Assembly: GCF_024612015.1 (NCBI RefSeq)
Contig: NZ_CP102512.1
Span: forward strand, 4,216,001-4,280,000
DNA from: Streptomyces sp. CA-210063
GTDB taxonomy: Bacteria > Actinomycetota > Actinomycetes > Streptomycetales > Streptomycetaceae
Direction: 5' to 3'
DNA: 64,000 nt
Positions 6,837 through 15,349 of the stretch are shown one piece after another. Below the pieces are notes generated by a model. The model searched no databases. It saw nothing but the letters and a program-made list of their open reading frames with translations, and had not been told where the DNA came from. The position numbers were made by a program, and so were the translations under genes. Positions within the stretch are counted from its first letter, which is position 1, and every line of letters starts with the position of its first letter.

Positions 6837-7851
6837 GCCCATGACGACACCCGCGACCCCCGCCACCCCCGGCGCCCTCGGTGCCCCCGGCGGCCCCCGC
6901 ATCCCCACCATCGACCTGCGCCCCTGGCGCGACGGCGACCCCGAGGCCCGCGCCGCCATCGCCCGTACCGTCGACGAGGCCCTCCAGACCGCCGGCTTCC
7001 TCCTCGTCACCGGCCACGGTGTCGAACCGGCCCTCCGCACCCGCGTCCGGGAGGCCGCGCGCACCTTCTTCAGGCTGCCCGTCGAGGCCAAGCAGGCGTA
7101 CGAGGTGAAGGTCGGCGGGCGCGGATGGCTCGGGCCGGGGGCCGAGGCGAACGGGTATGCGGAGGGTACGGAGACACCGCCGGACCTCAAGGAGTCGCTG
7201 ACGTTCGCGACGCACGAGCCCTTCGACGACCCGGCCGTGAACGCGGAGTGGTACCAACCAAACGTTTGGCCGACCGAGGTCCCGGAGCTGCGGGCGCTCT
7301 GCGAGGAGTACCTGGCGCGGATGGGCGAGCTGGAGCACCTGCTCCTCTCCCTCCTCGGCGAGGCCCTCGGCCTCGAACCGGACTTCTTCTCCCGGCACAT
7401 GAGCCACCCCACCTACGGCTTCAACATCAACTGGTATCCGGGTACGGAGGTCATCGGCGACCCGGCGCCGGGTCAGTTCCGCATCGGCCCGCACACCGAC
7501 TTCGGCACGGTCACGATCCTGGACCGGCAGGCCGGCAAGGGCGGGCTCCAGGTGTACACGGACGAGGGCGGCTGGGAGGACGCCCCCTACGACCCCGACG
7601 CCTTCACCATCAACATCGGTGACCTGATGGCCCGTTGGACCGGGGACCGCTGGCGCTCCGGCCGCCACCGCGTGCTGCCGCCCCCGGCCGACGAGCCCGC
7701 CGAGGAGCTGATGTCGCTGGTCTACTTCGGCGAGTGCACCCCGGGCACGGTCGTCGAGTCCGTCCCCGCGCCGGTCGGCCGGGTGGCGTACCCGCCGGTG
7801 GACTCCCACGTGTACCTGCGGGCGCAGCTGGACTCGATCACCGTCGACTGA
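6829..7851 (+). CDS. 2-oxoglutarate/Fe(II)-dependent dioxygenase, isopenicillin N synthase family
   Basis: A 340-aa non-heme iron oxygenase. The N-terminal family segment (IPTIDLRPW, then TAGFLLVTGHGV) is followed by the jelly-roll with the iron ligands His and Asp in GPHTDFGTVTIL and the distal His in RSGRHRVLPP. GTG 6829 is chosen because GAGGA ends 5 bases before it; ATG 6841 would remove four residues. Relatives act on small molecules in secondary metabolism or base/nucleoside oxidation. Overlap with the cytosine-deaminase-like gene suggests a pyrimidine-related substrate, which is inference only. Confidence 0.88.
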   Translation: MSEPMTTPATPATPGALGAPGGPRIPTIDLRPWRDGDPEARAAIARTVDEALQTAGFLLVTGHGVEPALRTRVREAARTFFRLPVEAKQAYEVKVGGRGWLGPGAEANGYAEGTETPPDLKESLTFATHEPFDDPAVNAEWYQPNVWPTEVPELRALCEEYLARMGELEHLLLSLLGEALGLEPDFFSRHMSHPTYGFNINWYPGTEVIGDPAPGQFRIGPHTDFGTVTILDRQAGKGGLQVYTDEGGWEDAPYDPDAFTINIGDLMARWTGDRWRSGRHRVLPPPADEPAEELMSLVYFGECTPGTVVESVPAPVGRVAYPPVDSHVYLRAQLDSITVD

Positions 7852-7941
7852 CGATGCCCCCGTCCCCCTCGTCAGCCCTCGTCACTTTCGTCGCACCCCG
7901 GGGAACCCCCTCGCGCGGAAAGCCGTCTCACCTTGTATCAC

Positions 7942-7965
7942 CTTGTATCGAGCGTTTGACACAAG
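7942..7965. promoter_or_regulatory. Candidate GntR/YtrA operator, site 1
   Basis: CTTGTATC and GACACAAG form an inverted repeat with one mismatch and an 8-bp spacer. An extra half-site CTTGTATC lies at 7932-7939. The site is upstream of the operon whose second gene encodes a GntR-family regulator, so autoregulation is likely. Confidence 0.65.
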
Positions 7966-7980
7966 ATCCGGGCCACGGCA

Positions 7981-8006
7981 TCTTGTACTCACCGCTTGAT
8001 ACAAGA
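7981..8006. promoter_or_regulatory. Candidate GntR/YtrA operator, site 2
   Basis: TCTTGTA and TACAAGA are perfect inverted arms 12 bp apart, the same word as site 1 (centre spacing about 40 bp, near four helical turns). The right arm ends 20 bp before the chosen start codon of the membrane protein gene, a position suited to repression. Confidence 0.7.
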
Positions 8007-8026
8007 TGATCCGGGGGGACCTCCGC

Positions 8027-8848
8027 ATGCTCGACACCGCCTCACCGGCGTCCAGACTCCTCGACCACGCCGACCACTACGCCCGCTGGTCCGGTCTGGC
8101 CATCGGCCTCGTCGTCGCACAGGCGCTGTCCACCCTGGGGGACGTCGAGTTCGAGCAGCGCGTCGTGTTCTGCATCACGGCCTTCGGCCTGTGCGCGGTG
8201 GCCGGTGTCCTGCTCGCCGACGCCCTGACCCTGCGCCCCCAGGACGCGGTACGCACCGCGAGCCTCGCCCCGCGCCTGGTCAGGGACCATGTACCACCGC
8301 ACCTGGGCCCCCTGATCGCCCTCCAGGGGGTCTCCCTCGTCGCCCTGCTGGTGATCACGGCCGCCACGGCCTCCGTCGACCCCGACCGCATCTTCAGCAC
8401 GGGGAAGGTCCTCACCATCACCTGCAACGGGATGCGCGCGACCACCGGCCCCTGGCCCGGCCTGTACTACAGCCTCCCGATGTTCGGCGCGCTCGCCATA
8501 GCCACCCCCACCTGTGTCTGGGCCCTGCGCCGCATCGCCCACGGCCCGGGCGAGGAACAGCAGCGCCGCGACCGCGCGTGGGCGGTCACCGGGGCCTGGG
8601 GCCTGCTGGTGTCGAGCCAGCAGCTGTACGCCGTGCTGATGGTCTCCGTCTCGCTGACGGAGACGGGCTGCGCCGGCGTGCTGGGCGCCCTCACCTTCTG
8701 GGTGTTCTACCCCCTGGCCCTGCTGAACCTGTTCACCGTCGTCTGGTCCCTGGTCACCGTGGTGGCACCCCGCGCGGTCGAGGACGAAGCGGCCGAGGAC
8801 GAAGCGGCCGAGGACGATGCGGCCGAGGACGGAGTCCGGCGACGATGA
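8027..8848 (+). CDS. Polytopic membrane protein, partner of a GntR/YtrA regulator
   Basis: A 273-aa integral membrane protein with about five or six hydrophobic segments (LAIGLVVAQALSTLG, VFCITAFGLCAVAGVLLA, IALQGVSLVALLVITAA, LTFWVFYPLALLNLFTVVWS). No transporter or enzyme motif is recognised. The C-terminus is acidic and built from three 15-bp repeats encoding EDEAA. ATG 8027 has GGGGGGA 7 bases upstream; ATG 8006 lies inside the operator and lacks a site. It overlaps the regulator gene by 4 bp. In YtrA systems the co-transcribed genes are usually ABC transporters induced by cell-wall antibiotics; none is present here. Confidence 0.75.
   Translation: MLDTASPASRLLDHADHYARWSGLAIGLVVAQALSTLGDVEFEQRVVFCITAFGLCAVAGVLLADALTLRPQDAVRTASLAPRLVRDHVPPHLGPLIALQGVSLVALLVITAATASVDPDRIFSTGKVLTITCNGMRATTGPWPGLYYSLPMFGALAIATPTCVWALRRIAHGPGEEQQRRDRAWAVTGAWGLLVSSQQLYAVLMVSVSLTETGCAGVLGALTFWVFYPLALLNLFTVVWSLVTVVAPRAVEDEAAEDEAAEDDAAEDGVRRR
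8780..8824. repeat. Three 15-bp tandem units at the end of the membrane protein gene
   Basis: GAGGACGAAGCGGCC occurs at 8780-8794 and 8795-8809 and, with one change, at 8810-8824. A partial fourth unit follows. It encodes an acidic C-terminal tail and keeps the frame. Confidence 0.9.
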
Positions 8849-9231
8849 GTGACCCCGCCGTCCGCGTCGACACCACCAGCCAGGTTCCGCCGTACGAGCA
8901 GATCCGCTCGCAGCTCGCCGCGCTGATCGTCACCGGCCGGCTGGCCGAGGGCGAGCGGCTGCCGACCGTGCGCCAGCTGGCCACGGACCTCGGTCTGGCG
9001 CCGGGCACCGTCGCCCGCGCCTACCGCGAGCTGGAGGCCGCCGAGCTGATCCGCACCCGCCGTGGCGCGGGCACCCGGGTCGCGGCGCCCCCGGCCGGCC
9101 CGACCCGCCCCTACAACGCCCAACTGGCCACACTCGCCCGGGACTTCACATCCTCGGCCCGCGCACTGGGCGCCGACACCGACGCCATCCTGACCGCCGT
9201 CCGCGACGCGCTGGGCCCGGACCCTTCCTGA
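8845..9231 (+). CDS. GntR-family transcriptional regulator, YtrA subfamily
   Basis: A 128-aa repressor-type protein. A GntR winged helix occupies residues about 10-78 (VPPYEQIRSQLAALIVTGRL, then LPTVRQLATDLGLAPGTVAR and ELIRTRRGAGTRV). The C-terminal part is only about 45 residues, as in the short YtrA subfamily, with no large effector domain. It starts in a 4-bp ATGA overlap with the membrane protein gene, so the two form one unit. The CTTGTA-type palindromes before the operon are its probable operator. Confidence 0.88.
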   Translation: MSDPAVRVDTTSQVPPYEQIRSQLAALIVTGRLAEGERLPTVRQLATDLGLAPGTVARAYRELEAAELIRTRRGAGTRVAAPPAGPTRPYNAQLATLARDFTSSARALGADTDAILTAVRDALGPDPS

Positions 9232-9628
9232 GCGGACGCAGCTCCCAGCTGTCGAGAGGCTCCCAGAGACAGTGATCAGGAGCGTCGCACGTCCCGCTCC
9301 CGCGAGATCGGCTGTCACGAGATCGGCCGCACATCCCGGACATTGTCGAGGTCACGTCACTGCCTGATGCGGCTTCCACACAACGCTGGGCAGGAGCAGT
9401 GATCGTTGCCATCGTGATGACCCGTCGGGGGCCACAGGCGGCACCCGATGAACGACAAGCACTCCAAGCCCTGGTTGGCCCACTGGGCTCGGCGTGCCAC
9501 AACAACGGGAAATCACGGGGAAATCATGTCTTTTCGCAGCCGACTCTCACGCCGCGAAGGAGACCGGCTACGGGCCCGAGCCCGAGGCCGACAGCAAGCT
9601 CGTCACCCAGGTCGGCGAGCTGTCGACC
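9232..9628. other. Intergenic region, about 400 bp
   Basis: No convincing gene. It holds two short direct repeats (GCTCCCAG; CGAGATCGGC) and several short overlapping reading frames. The frame of the downstream hydrolase is open back to a GTG at 9494 but encodes no signal peptide there. A frameshift hiding a signal peptide cannot be excluded. Confidence 0.5.
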
Positions 9629-10318
9629 ATGGCCACGGCCACCATCTCGCGCGACACGATGATCAACCGGGCCCGTACCTGGCTCACGGCCAACAACGGA
9701 AGCCCGGTCCCCTACAGCATGGAACGCACCTGGAAGGACGGCTACCGCCAGGACTGCTCCGGCTTCGTCTCCATGGCGCTCGGACTGGGGAGGCCCGGCC
9801 TGAACACCGTCGGGCTGGCCGACTCGCGAAGCGGCGCCACCACGCGGCTCAGCAGCGTGAGTCAGCTCAAGAAGGGTGACCTGCTGATCGACTACCGCAC
9901 CGATGACGGCGATTTCCGTCACGTAGTGATCTTCGAGAAGTGGGCCAACGCGTCGCACAACGCCTACTGGGGGTACGAACAGCGCAACAGGTACGGCACG
10001 ACCCACCGGCAGCTCAGCTACCGGATCGGCAGTGACAACTACGACCCCTTCCGCCCGGTCAACCTGGGTGACGGCGGTGGCGGCGGGCAGCTCCCGTCCC
10101 CGGGTGTCTCCTGGCCGATCCTCCAGAGCGGTTCCAGGGGTGCGGACGTGCGGTCCGCCCAGCAGCTGCTGGCCGCGCAGGGCTACACGGTCGGGACCGA
10201 CGGCATCTTCGGCCCGAACACCCGCTCCGCGGTGATCCAGTTCCAGAAGTCCCGGTCCCTGTCCGCCGACGGCATCATCGGCCCGAACACCTGGCGCGCC
10301 CTGCTCGGCACCCGCTGA
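9629..10318 (+). CDS. NlpC/P60-like cysteine hydrolase with peptidoglycan-binding domain
   Basis: A 229-aa protein. Residues about 1-145 are NlpC/P60-like, with the catalytic Cys in RQDCSGFVSMAL and the His in DFRHVVIFEKW. After a Gly-rich linker comes a PG_binding_1 domain with two half-motifs (VGTDGIFGPNTRSAV and LSADGIIGPNTWRAL). Such enzymes cut the peptide part of peptidoglycan outside the cell. Close relatives have a signal peptide directly before the ATISRD stretch; none is visible here, and ATG 9629 has a weak ribosome binding site. The start is uncertain; GTG 9494 would add 45 polar residues. Confidence 0.75.
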   Translation: MATATISRDTMINRARTWLTANNGSPVPYSMERTWKDGYRQDCSGFVSMALGLGRPGLNTVGLADSRSGATTRLSSVSQLKKGDLLIDYRTDDGDFRHVVIFEKWANASHNAYWGYEQRNRYGTTHRQLSYRIGSDNYDPFRPVNLGDGGGGGQLPSPGVSWPILQSGSRGADVRSAQQLLAAQGYTVGTDGIFGPNTRSAVIQFQKSRSLSADGIIGPNTWRALLGTR

Positions 10319-10418
10319 CGCGAGCGGTCCAGTCCCGTGTGGGGCGCGGTTGTCCGCACAGATGTCAAGGTGGGCCCGACCGGAGCCGCACCCACACCAG
10401 CACGAGGGAGCACGTCGG

Positions 10419-11108
10419 ATGAGCAGTGCACTGACCATGAGGGTCTTCCGGGAAGGACTCCGCGCCGTCGATCCCATCGGCGTTCCGGTGCCGGTCAAGG
10501 ACGTGGTCGAGTTCTCCGACGGATCGGGACCGCCCCGGGTGGTCGCGTACGTGGAGCGCGAGCTGCCGCCGGGCGGCATACCCGCATACCTCGCGGCCCG
10601 CGGCAGCGGCGCTCGCTCCTTCGTCCTGTGGGCCGACAAGCACCGCCGGGAGCGGGTGGCCACCTTGGTGACCCTGTCGGCCACCGGCGGTGTCGCGACG
10701 TTTCAGGTGCTCGGCGCGCACGGCGAGCTCATCGGCACGCTCGTGCGCGAGAAGGCGCTCCGTGGCAGGGGCCTGCGCACCCGCTGGACCGTGACGCAGG
10801 CCGGCGGCCCCGAGGCGGTGGGCTTCAAGGGCCGGATCGTCTGGTGGTGGATGTGGTGGCTGTTGTTGCCCCTGCAGGTGCTGGTCATCGTGTTGGCCGT
10901 CTTCGACGGCATCCCCGGCAATGAGGGCGTGGGCGGGCGCGGCCCCCGGCGCATCGTGTGGCGCGCGGGTGGGCGGGTCCCGCTGGAGTTCAGATCCAGC
11001 GGCGACAAGCTGCATGTGCACGCACCGGGGTCGGACTGGCGACTCGGGGCCGCGCTGGTGGTCCTGCTGCGCGCCTTCGGCCCCAACGCGTGGGACAAGA
11101 AGAAGTAG
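10419..11108 (+). CDS. Hypothetical protein with one Trp-rich membrane segment
   Basis: A 229-aa protein of unknown function. Residues 1-140 look like a soluble beta-rich domain. A single hydrophobic segment with an unusual Trp cluster (VWWWMWWLLLPLQVLVIVLA) sits near residues 143-166, and a second soluble stretch repeats part of the first in style (RRIVWRAGGRVPLEF). ATG 10419 follows GAGGGAG by 8 bases. It stands alone between the hydrolase and the esterase. I do not recognise a family. Confidence 0.7.
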   Translation: MSSALTMRVFREGLRAVDPIGVPVPVKDVVEFSDGSGPPRVVAYVERELPPGGIPAYLAARGSGARSFVLWADKHRRERVATLVTLSATGGVATFQVLGAHGELIGTLVREKALRGRGLRTRWTVTQAGGPEAVGFKGRIVWWWMWWLLLPLQVLVIVLAVFDGIPGNEGVGGRGPRRIVWRAGGRVPLEFRSSGDKLHVHAPGSDWRLGAALVVLLRAFGPNAWDKKK

Positions 11109-11322
11109 AACCTCTGGGACGCCCTGCCCCTCCCCGCCGCGCACCACACCCTCACCAAACCCCAACTCCCTTGCCACACAAGGACGTTGACACCGGCAAT
11201 CACCCACCTCACCATCTGAGTCCCGGCTTTCACCAAGCCACCGCAGTGCCGTCGACACCGCAGAGCACCGCACACCACGGCCGGTGTCTCCAGACGCACA
11301 ACGCCGATGTCGGAGAGGTCAG

Positions 11323-12444
11323 TTGAAGAGTCGCGACGCCGAGAACGACGCCAACAACGACGCCGGAGGCGCGTTACGCGCCGTCACCGCCGCGCTCGTC
11401 AGCCTCGTCGCCCTGTGGGGGCTGCTGGGGCCGGCCGCGCCCGCCGCGTACGCCGCGAGCGCGCCACCGCGCCTCGCGGACGGCTTCGGTCTCACCGTGG
11501 TACGCCAGCCGCAGTGGGCGGACGACGACGAGCGCACGTTCTTCTTCAGCCTGAGGTCCGAACAGGTCCCGGTCTACGCCGCGATGGAGGGCCAGATCCC
11601 GGACGAGCACGTCGTCATGGTCACGCTCCCGGCCGGCTACGGCGACGACGCCACCCGCTACCCCGTGCTGTACAACCTGCACGGCGCCGGCGACCTGCCG
11701 AACGCCATGCGGAACAAGGTCATCCCCGAGCGGGCGACCGAGGGCGTGCCGCTGATCACGGTGACACCGAACGGCGGCGGCAAGGGCTGGTACACGAACT
11801 GGCTGAACCCCGGCGAGCTCGGCCCCCAGAACTGGCGGTCCTTCCACCTCGACGAACTGATCCCGTTCGTCGACGCCAATCTGAGGACCGTGGCGACCAG
11901 AGAGGGCCGGTCGATCGCCGGCCACTCGATGGGCGGCCTCGGCGCGTTCCACTACGCCGAGACCCGGCCGGAGCTGTTCAGCTACGTCGGCAGCTTCTCC
12001 GGCACCCTCGACCTCCACGACTCGGCCCTGCGCGCCGCCGTCGTCGGCAGTGGGGTGATCGCGGCGTACGGTACGCCGCTCAACGGGCCCGACGCGGTCT
12101 TCGGACCCCCCGTGTGGCCGCTCGACGGCGGCTGGAACGCGGCGAGCGCCGCGCAGAACGTCGCACCGCTGCGCGGCATGGGCGTCGCGATGTACGCCGG
12201 GAACGGTGGTGACCTGACGGTCGACCCGGCCCTGTCCCTGGCGGAGAAGGTCGACCGGCAGTCGGCCGTGACGACCGCGGCCCACCTACGGGCGGCGGGC
12301 ATCCCGTACCGCTTCGCCGACTACGGCGACGGCACCGGGTGGGGCGAGGGCTGCAACGGCAAGCACAACCAGGATCCGTGCCTCCAGGCGGACATGGACG
12401 ACTTCGTGAAGCTGATCGCGAAGCGGCCGGTCACGAGTCGATGA
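11323..12444 (+). CDS. Secreted alpha/beta-hydrolase esterase, antigen-85-like
   Basis: A 373-aa putative esterase of the esterase D/antigen 85 type. An N-terminal signal peptide is visible (ALVSLVALWGLLGPAAPAAY, cleavage after AYA). The nucleophile lies in the elbow GHSMGG, after the oxyanion-type LYNLHGAGD; the acid and the His (GCNGKHNQDPC) are plausible but not proven. TTG 11323 is preferred because GGAGAGG lies four bases upstream; GTG 11284 would add 13 residues in front of the signal peptide. Its stop overlaps the start of the NACHT gene by 4 bp, which is unexpected for an exported enzyme. Confidence 0.82.
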   Translation: MKSRDAENDANNDAGGALRAVTAALVSLVALWGLLGPAAPAAYAASAPPRLADGFGLTVVRQPQWADDDERTFFFSLRSEQVPVYAAMEGQIPDEHVVMVTLPAGYGDDATRYPVLYNLHGAGDLPNAMRNKVIPERATEGVPLITVTPNGGGKGWYTNWLNPGELGPQNWRSFHLDELIPFVDANLRTVATREGRSIAGHSMGGLGAFHYAETRPELFSYVGSFSGTLDLHDSALRAAVVGSGVIAAYGTPLNGPDAVFGPPVWPLDGGWNAASAAQNVAPLRGMGVAMYAGNGGDLTVDPALSLAEKVDRQSAVTTAAHLRAAGIPYRFADYGDGTGWGEGCNGKHNQDPCLQADMDDFVKLIAKRPVTSR

Positions 12445-14624
12445 CCCCGCACGAGGGACAGGCGTCCAACAGGGCCGACGGGAACAACGTGGGCGGTTCG
12501 GTGGCCCAGTTCAACAACGCCAGGGACGTCTACATCGACAGCACCCGTCCCTCGCCTCCCCGAACGCCCCTGGACGACGCGGCGGACAAACTCGCGACAG
12601 CGCTTCGCAAGCAGTGGCAGCACGAGGAGGACCGACGGAAGGTACCGAATCCGGGCCCGTTGACGATCCGCTGGGACCTGGCCCCCGACGCCCTCACGGA
12701 TCACGCGGAGAACATCTGGGGCGTACCGGCAGAAGCCGTCCCCGACCCGTTGCCGCTGGCCGGTGAGCTGAGCCAGATCCTGGACGTCTATGAGCGGATA
12801 CCGTCCGGACGGCTGGCGGTGCTGGGTCGTTCGGGATCGGGAAAGTCGGTCCTGGCCATGCGGTTCGCGCTGGAAATGCTGGGGCCGCCCGGCACCTCCG
12901 TCGGCGTCGTCCCGGTCATCTTCGGCCTCGGATCGTGGGACCCCGTGACGCCCCTGCGCGACTGGCTCGTCGGCGCACTGGAGCGCGACCACTCCGGCCT
13001 GCGGGCAGCCACACCCGACGGCCCGACTCTGGCCGCCGCATTGGTCGACGGCCGGCGCGTCCTGCCCGTGCTGGACGGGTTCGACGAGATCGCCGGCCAC
13101 CTGCACGGTCCGGCGCTGAAGGCGCTCAGCAGCGACCTCGGACCGCTGCTGCTGACCAGCCGCCCCCTCGAATACGCCGCGGCCGTGACGGAGGCCGGCG
13201 CCCTGACCTCCACCGCGGGAATCCAACTCCAAGACCTCCGTCTGAAGGATCTGGAGGCATACCTGCCGCGTACCGCCCGCAAGAAGCCCTCCGGCGAACC
13301 CGGCGGCGGCCCTGACGGCAAGCCCCTGGGCACCATCGCCCCCACTCCCTGGACCCCCGTCCTGCGGACCCTGCGTGAGAACCCCGACGCCCCGGCCGCC
13401 GCCCGGCTCGCCGCCGTACTGACGACTCCCCTGATGGTCATGCTCGCCCGCACCGTCTACGGCAAGGAGACGAACCGCGATCCGCAGGATCTGCTGGACG
13501 CCGACCGGTTCAGCACCCCGGAGGCTCTCGAGGACCACCTCCTGGACGAGTTCGTCCCGACGGTCTACCAGGACGCGCCCGGCGTCCAGCGCTGGCTCGG
13601 CTACCTCGCCCGACTCGGCACGGACGACCTCGCCTGGTGGAAGCTGGGCAGTTCCCTCGGCCGCTCGTCGCGCGCGTGGGTGATCGGGCTCGCGGCCGGG
13701 CTGGTCGTGGGGCTCGCGGACGCCCTGGCCGCCGGGTTCATGTTCGCCGTGATCTTGCACACTCACAGCCCCGTGGAGGCGGTCTGGATCGGGCTGCTGA
13801 ACGGAACGGCCTTCGGATCCGCGTCCGGACTTGTCTTCGGGCTCGTGTACAGGTTCAGACACGGGGACAAGGCGTGCGAACCGTCCCGCCAGAGCATCCG
13901 CATCCTCAGCCGCACGAGGGACGACCGAGAGAGGAGGACGCTCCGGTCCGTCGTCGCCAAGCCGTCGCTGGGTCTGGCGGGCGGTTTCGTCTTCGGTTTC
14001 CTGTCATGGCCCCTGGCCATGCTTCTGCTCGGGGCCAACGAGGGGTTCGAGTACGGCGGCTTCATGAACTATGTGGAGTCCGGACTGTGGGCAGGCTTCA
14101 ACGCCGGGATCCTGTACGGCGTCTCGGCCGCGCTGGTGTTCACGCTCATGACCTGGTTCGAGGCCCTCGTCAGGATCGAAACCGCCGTCAGCCCCTCCGC
14201 CCTGTTGAGCATCAACCGCGCGAACGTGCTCTTCCAGTTGCTGGTGTGCGTGCTCCTCTGCGGCACCCTCGGCGGCATCCTGTACGAGCTCGAATGGTTC
14301 CGGGTCGCCGACTGGTTCGTGTACGTGGTGGTCGGCGGCCTGGGCGTCGGACTCGCCTACGGCCTCGGTCTCACCGCCTGGGGCCACTGGCTCGTCCTGT
14401 GCCGCGTCTGGCTGCCGCTGACCGGACGCCTGCCCTGGCGCCCGAGCGCCTTCCTCCGCGACGCCCACGACCGAGGCGTACTGCGCCAGTCCGGCGCGTA
14501 CTACCAGTTCCGCCACGCCCGGCTCCGAGACCGTCTGGCCCGTCAAGGGCGCTACGAAGGGCCGCCCGGAGCCGGTGCGCGGTCGGCGGACGATCACGAC
14601 CCGGCCGGCTCCATCACCGCGTAG
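12441..14624 (+). CDS. Membrane-anchored NACHT-type STAND NTPase
   Basis: A 727-aa predicted NTPase. Residues 14-32 carry the short NNVGGSVAQFNNARDVYI motif, a type often seen at the N-terminus of actinobacterial STAND proteins. The NACHT core has Walker A GRSGSGKS (129-136), Walker B VLPVLDGFDEI (207-217) and a sensor-like LLLTSRP. From about residue 410 come several Gly-rich membrane segments (WVIGLAAGLVVGLADALAAG), and the protein ends with the familiar AYYQFRHARLRDRL stretch. No leucine-rich or WD repeats and no known effector domain are visible. Bacterial NACHT proteins can act in phage defence; that role here is inference. Translation is coupled to the esterase by an ATGA overlap. Confidence 0.85.
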   Translation: MTPHEGQASNRADGNNVGGSVAQFNNARDVYIDSTRPSPPRTPLDDAADKLATALRKQWQHEEDRRKVPNPGPLTIRWDLAPDALTDHAENIWGVPAEAVPDPLPLAGELSQILDVYERIPSGRLAVLGRSGSGKSVLAMRFALEMLGPPGTSVGVVPVIFGLGSWDPVTPLRDWLVGALERDHSGLRAATPDGPTLAAALVDGRRVLPVLDGFDEIAGHLHGPALKALSSDLGPLLLTSRPLEYAAAVTEAGALTSTAGIQLQDLRLKDLEAYLPRTARKKPSGEPGGGPDGKPLGTIAPTPWTPVLRTLRENPDAPAAARLAAVLTTPLMVMLARTVYGKETNRDPQDLLDADRFSTPEALEDHLLDEFVPTVYQDAPGVQRWLGYLARLGTDDLAWWKLGSSLGRSSRAWVIGLAAGLVVGLADALAAGFMFAVILHTHSPVEAVWIGLLNGTAFGSASGLVFGLVYRFRHGDKACEPSRQSIRILSRTRDDRERRTLRSVVAKPSLGLAGGFVFGFLSWPLAMLLLGANEGFEYGGFMNYVESGLWAGFNAGILYGVSAALVFTLMTWFEALVRIETAVSPSALLSINRANVLFQLLVCVLLCGTLGGILYELEWFRVADWFVYVVVGGLGVGLAYGLGLTAWGHWLVLCRVWLPLTGRLPWRPSAFLRDAHDRGVLRQSGAYYQFRHARLRDRLARQGRYEGPPGAGARSADDHDPAGSITA

Positions 14625-15022
14625 TCCGCGAAGTTCCGGCGGTACCGGGTGTGCCGCGTCTCCTGCATGTGCTTGCGCTGCCACTCCTCCACGGCCTCCG
14701 GATCACTCCGTACGCCCGACTCCGCGCCGCACTCTGTCTCGTCACCGGACACACACCGCGCCTCGTACTCCGGCTCCGCCGTCGCGTCCTGCGCGATGAC
14801 GTACGGCACGTACCGGAACACCCGACGCGTACGGGCAGCCCCGACGGCGTGTTCGCGCCGCTGATGATGACGCAGCAGCACGTTCGCGTCGGTCTCCGCG
14901 CTGCGGTCGTAACGGGCCCGCGCCTCGTCCCGTCGTACGACCAGTTCGGCGCACGTCACACAACCGGGCGCCGGAACGGGTGGGCGCCCAAGTCCGACCT
15001 CATCTCGCTGACGCAACGTCAC
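14594..15022 (-). CDS. Conserved Streptomyces hypothetical protein with a four-Cys segment
   Basis: A 142-aa protein of a type common beside XRE/DUF397 loci in Streptomyces. It has a CVTCAEL motif near residue 20 and a C-terminal block ARCVSGDETECGAESG followed by EEWQRKHMQETRHTRYRRNF, which resembles DUF7848-type proteins; I give that family with low certainty. The cysteines could bind a metal. GTG 15022 overlaps the stop of the upstream gene (GTGA) with GAAGAGGAG before it. Its 3' end runs 31 bp into the convergent NACHT gene. Confidence 0.7.
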   Translation of the reverse strand: MTLRQRDEVGLGRPPVPAPGCVTCAELVVRRDEARARYDRSAETDANVLLRHHQRREHAVGAARTRRVFRYVPYVIAQDATAEPEYEARCVSGDETECGAESGVRSDPEAVEEWQRKHMQETRHTRYRRNFADYAVMEPAGS

Positions 15023-15327
15023 ACCCTCCTCTTCGTACGGTGGTTGGCCGCCTTCACCTGCGCCCCGATCCGCTCCGCCGGAGTAGCCGGCCGCAACGTC
15101 TCCGGGTCCGCCTCCCACTCCCGGCCACCACCCACCGGGCGCAACACCGCGTACGGCCCGACTTTGTCCCGGTACTCGCCCACGCGCCGCGTCCGCGGAT
15201 CGTAGACAAGCTGTCCCTCTGGTTCCACGCGCACTCCACAGCCCTGTTCGTAACTCTGGGTGTATATAGCGTCGCCGAAGGGAACGGTCGCAATCAACGC
15301 GAAACGTGTGGCACTGGGCTTTGCCAC
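15019..15327 (-). CDS. Small conserved Streptomyces hypothetical protein
   Basis: A protein of up to 102 aa with a beta-rich look (QGCGVRVEPEGQLVYDPRTR, then YRDKVGPYAVLRPVGGG). The GTG at 15327 has no visible ribosome binding site, so a TTG some 11 codons in is a possible alternative. It is the first gene of a two-gene unit with the preceding entry and is transcribed away from the XRE regulator. Function unknown. Confidence 0.65.
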   Translation of the reverse strand: MAKPSATRFALIATVPFGDAIYTQSYEQGCGVRVEPEGQLVYDPRTRRVGEYRDKVGPYAVLRPVGGGREWEADPETLRPATPAERIGAQVKAANHRTKRRV

Positions 15328-15349
15328 CGGGGAGAACGAGGGGGACGTT

